Shown here: positions 58,701 to 64,000 of the stretch, one piece after another | Position numbering within the stretch: position 1 is the stretch's first letter | Layout: each line of letters opens with the position of its first letter | Assembly: GCA_022605405.1 (NCBI GenBank) | Contig: JABYQQ010000002.1 | Location: 3,224,001 to 3,288,000 of the forward strand | From: Earliella scabrosa | Lineage: Eukaryota > Basidiomycota > Agaricomycetes > Polyporales > Polyporaceae | Length of the DNA: 64,000 bases | Direction: 5' to 3' | Program-made: the position numbers and the translations under genes | The notes under the pieces: model-generated | The model's input: only the letters and a program-made list of their open reading frames with translations | Database searches by the model: none | Told to the model about the DNA's origin: nothing

Positions 58701-60586
58701 ATAGTCGCTTCTCAGCTTTAATATCGGGGTAGACCTGGACATAAGACCTACTGCTCTCGCTCTGGGGTCTGCGGGCGGTCATGCTTGTGCTCGACCTCAG
58801 TCGAGTCTGTGTTTTCTCCCGAACTCGACTCTGTCTCGCTATGCTCTGGCTTCAGGGTCTGCGGAGACGACCCATTGGTACCCTGCTGCTCAGATACGCC
58901 TTCACTAATCCACCCGCTCGGGTCGACCAACTTGGGGGCGCCCTCGACTCGTCGAATCATGTCTGGGCGCACTGGGTTGCGGCCGCGTTGCTTCATCGCC
59001 CCGTCCTCCTCCGTTACGGCATCGCTGGGTGGAGGGTTCCACAGCGCCTTCAACATCGTCCACACCCGCTTCCACACTGGCTCAATCTTCACGTCCACAG
59101 AGATACTGGTCTTCTCGGCAGCGCGCCGAGCCAGTTCGACCTCAACGATCCTTTGGAACTTGCGAGCAAAGAAGCTCCTGGAGAGATGTGAGTTCACGTT
59201 TGCTTGACAAGCGGGACATTCTACCTTCTGATGTATACCATGGTCCACGAAATGACCACCTGTCCTGGTGTTAGACAGTTCACAGACAGTAGCGGCTTAC
59301 TCACGGGACTCCCAAGACACATCTGAACGAAGAGGAGGGCTTGCTGGAACGGAGTCAGACTACTCAGGTCCACGGTCGCCAAACCGCAGACCGTCATGGC
59401 GCTGACACAATTGAACAGACAGTCGATATAATCGATGTGGAACTCCCCATTGGCGGCGTAGAAGATCCCAGAGAAGATGAGGGGCGTGAAGGCGCTGTGA
59501 TCATTCGTGAGTACGCGCACATCGCAAATGGCAGAAATAGAAAAGAACAATCGCAAGACAGACGACGAGGGATTAACGCGTCTGGGTGAGTGGAAGTCTG
59601 TACGTTGCCGCTAGTCCTTTCGTTGACGGCCAGTACGAATGGCATATATGCCGCGGCTGATCACCTACGAACACCATCACCATTTGGCGGTGAAAGCGGC
59701 CACGCTCATTTATAAAGGTGAGCGAACGTGTTCATCCCAGAGCGATGCGACCACCACCACCTCGATCCCTCCCCCGACTCCGCTCAGCTCCATGTCTCTG
59801 GGTCTTGGAGAAGGCAAGGCCCCACATCGATGCGGATGCGGACGACAGCACGGAATACACAGCGGAGACATCCGTTGAAAATGTGGGTCTACGCAACACC
59901 GACCGTACGTGAACGCCTCTGCCAGCCCCCCCTTCAATTGGACACACACGAGGCACCATTTCATGCCCCGCCGTACATCAGAACCCCACATGATGTTGTA
60001 CATGCGCGGGTGCAGCAGGAAGAAGGGACGGGTAAGGGGGAACGTCTGGCAATCGTCCGGAACCAGCATGTGCCACCACTGCGGAATGGGAAGTCCTCAC
60101 GGGCTCTGCCCCGACGCTCGCCGTAGCAGTCTGGCGACAGCGACGAACGCGGGTCGGGGAAGAGCGGCATGCGTGGGTTGTATGCCAACCATTTCTGGTC
60201 CGAGATGAAGGAAGGGCGTCAGGGAGACCTCCACTCTTCAGGCAACGCCGATTCCTTACTGACCACCACTCCTCACATCGTACCACCGTGCAGCCCGCGC
60301 GATGTGCTCACCAATCGCGGTCGTGTCGTAAGGAATAGAGATGCGCAAGGTCGAGCCGCGTGCCCGGAAAGGCCAGACCATTTCAACAAAACCACCGCGC
60401 GCCACAACCGCCGTATGTGACCGCCCCCTCGCCCAGGTCCTCGCAACTCTCAATCCGCCCCAGCTGAAGAAAGAGGACTCACAAGAAGAGGAGGTGTATG
60501 CGGTAGAAGTTGAGGTGCTTGAGGGTGTACCGCTTGAAAGAGGTGAGCCGGCCATTGAAAGAAACACGATTCGGGAGCGAAGGCAT
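55784..60586 (-). CDS. TRK1: Trk-type high-affinity potassium transporter
   Basis: Twenty exons can be threaded, about 946 residues: 60586-60483, 59494-59305, 59259-59225, 59177-58752, 58693-58647, 58577-58392, 58336-57855, 57807-57692, 57639-57501, 57448-57441, 57379-57365, 57317-57174, 57113-56952, 56893-56859, 56805-56790, 56735-56587, 56537-56491, 56429-56375, 56324-56269, 56212-55784. Landmarks: LNFYRIHLLFFAFTPLIFSG, FNCVSAMTVCGLATVDLS (first pore loop), a long cytosolic loop, SSYTNTGMSLVD (second pore), AGNTGFPIFLRFMIW, RAAGFGTVAISALAPAVK (third), SAYGTVGLSLGVPY (fourth). The family imports K+ across the plasma membrane, driven by membrane potential. Three exons are only 8, 15 and 16 nt. 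The first intron is about 988 bp. The junction near 58.69-58.75 kb is the least certain. Confidence 0.9.
58255..58335 (-). repeat. 15-nt tandem repeats encoding MSRPT units in the Trk loop
   Basis: The cytosolic loop of the transporter contains imperfect five-residue repeats (SMSRPTISRRTMSRPTMSRP and onward to SVSR), encoded by about five to six 15-nt units built on gacat-g-cgg/c-cg. The translation keeps Ser-Arg-Pro-Thr, a possible phosphorylation context. Confidence 0.65.
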
Positions 60587-61055
60587 CGTCTTCAGCCAAG
60601 ATTCGCGAGCAACGGCGATGGCGGTGGGATGAGGGTGGCGTTAGCTGGAATTGTGCAGCATTGGCGTTGAGGAGGGATGGTGGGAAGACGCAGCAAGTTT
60701 ATGAAGAAAAGCAACCTGGCTGTAGCCGGACAAGGGTCGATGCGGTCATGGGCGGCTTGCACCCACCCGGGCGTCTCTCGGCTATTTCTCTCGGAATGTT
60801 GCGTACGTTATGCGGTGATGTCCAGAACGGCCTCGAAAAGGCATATATTCAAGTGCATTACGGTGGGGGCTCTATATCGGCATGACTACGATACGTGAGT
60901 AGAGTGAGGGACAACATCTTGCAGAGCAGAGCGACGACAGGGAAGGACGCCAAGAGCACACGATAACGAAGCGGCGAAAAAACCTCAACTTCCGTCCTGC
61001 GGGTATCGAACGTGGGTGGGGTATAGAGCACAAGACGATCAGACCGGGATGATGG
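60587..61055. other. Intergenic, 0.5 kb
   Basis: Promoter of the potassium transporter and 3' flank of the dynactin gene. Nothing recognised. Confidence 0.5.
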
Positions 61056-61992
61056 TTATCGCTCCGCTGGAAGTGGCTGAAAGCGGGTGTAGTACTGTTT
61101 GGTTTGCGCTTCGACCATCTCGGGGGTCGACTCTGGTAGGTCTTCGATGAACCGACCTGTATGGAGAATGGTCGGTACAGAACTTGGAGCGCGAGGTCGT
61201 CCGAGCTTACCAGGAGATCCTGCGAACAGGGCCAGTGCTGGGATGACCGTGTTCGGAGGAATGACAGTATTGTCCGCAATCTTCGCACAATCCTTTATGA
61301 TTGTGAATTTGCCCTGGAACACCGCTGAATGTAAGCTTCCATCGTCGAGTGGACGAGATACGTTCCGACGCGGCTCGGAGCCATCTCAATTCAGACACAA
61401 TCACGGGCACTGAGAACCGCATTGAATGGCCGCGAAGACAAGAATCCCACTGCCTTCGCGGCCATGCACCGCAGAACACGGACCTCATCAGAGATGGCGG
61501 AGGACACGTACGATGATGCAATTCTTCCCAATCTCGACATGGTTCCCGATGGTCGCAGCCTCGACGATGGAGTTCGCGCCTATGTGGACGTGATCTCCTA
61601 TCTTCATGGGATAATAGTTGAAGTTTCCGCGATAAGTCTTATATGGCGGTCTGCGAAGGAGTCAGCGTAAATGAGTGAGCGGGCTGTTGCAAACGTACCT
61701 CATTACACACCCCTCGCCAATGAGACAATACCGCCCCAGGGAAATCACGACAGCATGGCCGGGCCCAGTTCTTCGTAGGTCGCCACGAATGATTGCACCG
61801 CTCGCGATGATGGTCTTTCCACCAAGGATAATGTTCTGCGGACCCGAGATGGTAGCTCTACGCGAGACTTTGTTCCCAGTGTCCTGCACGCACATACAGT
61901 CAGCTCATGCGTTTCAGACAGACAGGAATCTCGGTCTATTCACCTACCGTCTCGATGTACTCAGCCCGGGTGTAGTAGATCGGCAGGTCCAT
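61056..61992 (-). CDS. DCTN5: Dynactin subunit 5 (p25)
   Basis: Exons (minus) 61992-61948, 61883-61699, 61650-61512, 61313-61211 and 61156-61056; about 190 residues, the usual length. MDLPIYYTRAEYIET followed by DTGNKVSRRATISG is the p25 N-terminal signature. Hexapeptide repeats of the left-handed beta-helix follow: GKTIIASGAIIRGDL, YCLIGEGCVMRPPYK, HVHIGANSIVEAATIG, HVEIGKNCIIG, then DCAKIADNTVIPPNTVIP and the C-terminal DLPESTPEM. p25 sits in the pointed-end complex of dynactin and helps cargo (early endosome) attachment for dynein transport along microtubules. The last intron could be retained in frame. Divergent from the TMEM70-like gene, 142 bp away. Confidence 0.9.
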
Positions 61993-62134
61993 GTCGAGGC
62001 TCGGGTGGATGGTCGAGGTTGGAGGACAAGCTCGCGACGCGTAGACGCGCGTTCGGCATCGGCGGACGCGTTCCAGGTGGCTGTATGCACGATGCGCACG
62101 GTCTGCGACTCTGCGCGTTCTGCTCCCTCCCACC
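61993..62134. promoter_or_regulatory. Compact bidirectional promoter region
   Basis: Only 142 bp separate the ATG codons of the divergent dynactin p25 and TMEM70-like genes, so their promoters must overlap. No TATA box was seen. Confidence 0.55.
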
Positions 62135-62950
62135 ATGAGACCACCTCTGCTCTACATTCCTGCCCGCTTGAGACCGAGCCAGCTCTCCGCGTTCTCTGCG
62201 CGACGATGTCTGGCGACGGTGACCGTCCCCAGAGCGTCACTGCTGTCCGCACTTCCCCCATCGCGCGCCAGCTCTCTCCGGCACTCAATACGCCTCTTCG
62301 CAACGGCGACACCACCTCCAAAGACCACAGGAATAGCGCAAGAGTCGACCCCCAAAGCGGAGGCAACGGCTGGGCCCCGTCCGGAGGACGAAGTGTACCA
62401 TGGTCCGCTCACAACGACATACCGCCGCCTCAAAATCTTCTCCCTCTCCACCCTCACCCTCACCTTCGCGCTCACACCATTCATATTTGTAATCGAGGCG
62501 ACGTCCAGCGTACCGGTCGTCGCCCGCTTCGCGCTCGCCGGCATCGCGATGGGCGCGTCCGGCGTGTCGACCGCCATGGTCGCGTGGGTCGGCCGGCCGT
62601 ACGTCGCGACGCTCCGCTGGCTGAAGCCCGAGGGCGCGCAGGCGGCGGGGAGCGGGGACGCCGTCGAGATGACGACGCTCACGCTCGCGCTGCACAAGCG
62701 CGTGACGACGGTGTACGATACCGCGTTCTTGGTCCCGACGAGCAGGCCGTTCGCGACGTGGGAGCTCGCGGAGGCGTTCAAGCTGCCGGAGTCGGAGGTG
62801 GCGAGTGCGCGCGCGGAGGGGCTTATCCCACGGGAGGAGACCATCGCAGAGACGAAGAACAAGGAGGGCGAGTTGCTGGGTAGATGGGTGGTCAGCTGGG
62901 ATGAACATGGTGTTGGGACATGTCGCAAGATTGGTGACGTTGTGCGGTGA
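62135..62950 (+). CDS. TMEM70-like mitochondrial inner-membrane assembly factor
   Basis: Single exon, 271 residues. The first 60 residues are rich in Arg, Ser, Ala and Leu without acidic residues (RLRPSQLSAFSARRCLATVT ...), typical of a mitochondrial presequence. Then VYHGPLTTTYRRLKIFSLST leads into a membrane hairpin of two helices (about residues 108-123 and 129-150), followed by WVGRPYVATLRWL and a soluble C-terminal domain. Order and motifs fit the TMEM70/TMEM186/TMEM223 family; TMEM70 assists assembly of ATP synthase and complex I. Which member is represented is not certain. Confidence 0.7.
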   Translation: MRPPLLYIPARLRPSQLSAFSARRCLATVTVPRASLLSALPPSRASSLRHSIRLFATATPPPKTTGIAQESTPKAEATAGPRPEDEVYHGPLTTTYRRLKIFSLSTLTLTFALTPFIFVIEATSSVPVVARFALAGIAMGASGVSTAMVAWVGRPYVATLRWLKPEGAQAAGSGDAVEMTTLTLALHKRVTTVYDTAFLVPTSRPFATWELAEAFKLPESEVASARAEGLIPREETIAETKNKEGELLGRWVVSWDEHGVGTCRKIGDVVR

Positions 62951-63182
62951 GTGATCATGTCTCGTGCGTTGTGAACGGAGCTTGACCAGGTCGTTGTTAG
63001 CTACTTCAACGTTCATCAGGAGCTACTCAACAGACCCATCCGATGAGTTTACAAACGTGCTTGGTACTAGGTGCGTCGAATACACATCTCGCACAACTTT
63101 CCATTGACCAGCCAACACTTCCAGGACATCTTGGAATAATACATGTGCATGCTCTGCTTCACGTAATCTACTTACACATCTT

Positions 63183-64000
63183 CTAGTTCTTCCGTTTGAG
63201 GCCCCAGTTAGTCCAGTCGGCCTGCAAACAGCTGTGGTTTGGAGGTAGCTTGACACCCCATGTGATGGCGTAATGGGCCAAAACAAGCTCGAGCTCCTCG
63301 ATCTCGTCCAGCATTTCAAGCTGGGATATCCTGCGACAGGAACGTAAGGCCGATAACGCACGTCACAGGTAGCGGCAACGTACCTCTCGAGTTCCGCGCG
63401 GTCGATGTACTCCCTCCGGATGTCCTTCAAGGTTACTGCTTTGGCAAGTTCCCATCCGTGCTGTAGGAACCGATTCGGGAGGCTGTCGAACTTTGGATAT
63501 GGCTCCGCTCCGGGAAGGGTGACATTTCGAGCCTTGGAAGCAGAAGACACGGCGTCGCACGGATAGGTCGGGAGGGTAAGAAACAACAGCGCACCTTCAG
63601 ATTGTTCACCATGACCTTACCAAAGGAATCCTCCAGCGCGAACATCTCGTAGACGATGCACCCTAACACTCCATGGCCGCCACCTCCAGCGAAATAGGCC
63701 GTGAACCACTGCAACACTGCGTTTGACGCAGCAGGGCTCATGTATGCGAGGACACACTCAAAGATCAGCAACGTCGGCAGCGCTGGGGACAACAACGGCT
63801 CTGTCAGGGATGCGAGGAGCGGGGCCAAAGACTCCGTTGGGGGACGGCGCAAGTCCCCAGCTAGGAGATGGTATACGGGGGAATCCAGAGATGTGCCGCC
63901 GTTTGCTTCACAGAGCCAGTGAACAGCCGCTCTCTGCGATGTATCCGCGAACAACGTACCAAGCGAGACGTCCTCAGGCTTTCCGAGCGCGGCACTGAGC
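63183..64000 (-). CDS. PPM1: Leucine carboxyl methyltransferase 1-like (PP2A methylation), 5'-partial
   Basis: The gene runs off the right edge. Visible exons (minus): 64000-63595, 63532-63384 and 63330-63183. SAM-methyltransferase landmarks: YHLLAGDLRRPPTESLAPLL, LPTLLIFECVLAYMSP (the acidic/ECVL core of the LCMT family) and GHGVLGCIVYEMF. The last exons give FDSLPNRFLQHGWELAKAVT, RISQLEMLDEIEELELVLAH and YAITWGVK, the conserved C-terminal end. The enzyme methylates the C-terminal leucine of the PP2A catalytic subunit, which favours regulatory subunit binding. The N-terminal part, with the first SAM-binding motif, lies outside the window. Converges on the TMEM70-like gene. Confidence 0.85.

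Noticed and set aside
61675..62883. 402-codon plus-strand frame across dynactin p25 and the TMEM70-like gene
   Set aside because: Runs through two well-supported genes in wrong frames; Arg-rich shadow translation.

Overview
The window is nuclear DNA of a filamentous basidiomycete, most likely a wood-decaying, polypore-like Agaricomycete. The evidence is a class II (lignin-type) secreted peroxidase gene, FunK1-family kinases, genes cut by many 45-65 bp GT-AG introns, small exons (down to 8 nt), and a rhamnogalacturonan lyase of fungal type. No prokaryotic features were seen.

Layout. 1-10,041: two Ty1/copia retrotransposons in head-to-tail array sharing one LTR; the first is cut by the window edge. 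10,042-10,610: the 3' half of an MFS transporter gene, apparently split by the array. 11.1-17.7 kb: a small membrane protein, a FunK1 kinase and an orphan LRR-like gene that carries a 287-bp MITE. 18.0-19.8 kb: a flavin monooxygenase. 19.9-20.5 kb: two further MITEs. 21.6-23.9 kb: flavocytochrome b2-type lactate dehydrogenase. 24.9-29.2 kb: tandem pair of single-pass membrane proteins with PPxY tails. 30.0-31.9 kb: PL4 rhamnogalacturonan lyase. 32.3-33.6 kb: class II peroxidase with an altered Mn site. 34.2-36.5 kb: second FunK1. 36.9-39.2 kb: second flavocytochrome b2, opposite strand. 41.7-43.1 kb: ICL/PEPM-superfamily enzyme (oxaloacetate hydrolase-like). 44.2-45.1 kb: second copy of the small membrane protein. 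45.6-48.9 kb: third FunK1 and a FunK1 relic. 49.4-52.2 kb: alpha-arrestin. 52.8-55.1 kb: second LRR-like orphan. 55.8-60.6 kb: Trk potassium transporter. 61.1-64.0 kb: housekeeping genes (dynactin p25, TMEM70-like assembly factor, PP2A leucine carboxyl methyltransferase).

The dominant theme is local duplication. Five families occur two to four times within 45 kb (small membrane protein, FunK1, LRR orphan, flavocytochrome b2, PPxY membrane protein), and mobile DNA has broken at least two genes (MFS, LRR copy 1). Functionally, the centre of the window suits plant-biomass decay: pectin side-chain cleavage, extracellular peroxidase, and a possible oxal(o)acetate/oxalate enzyme. The right end is conserved housekeeping DNA without duplicates. 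Exon coordinates were placed by eye from splice signals, reading phase and comparison between paralogues in the window; they have not been tested against transcripts.
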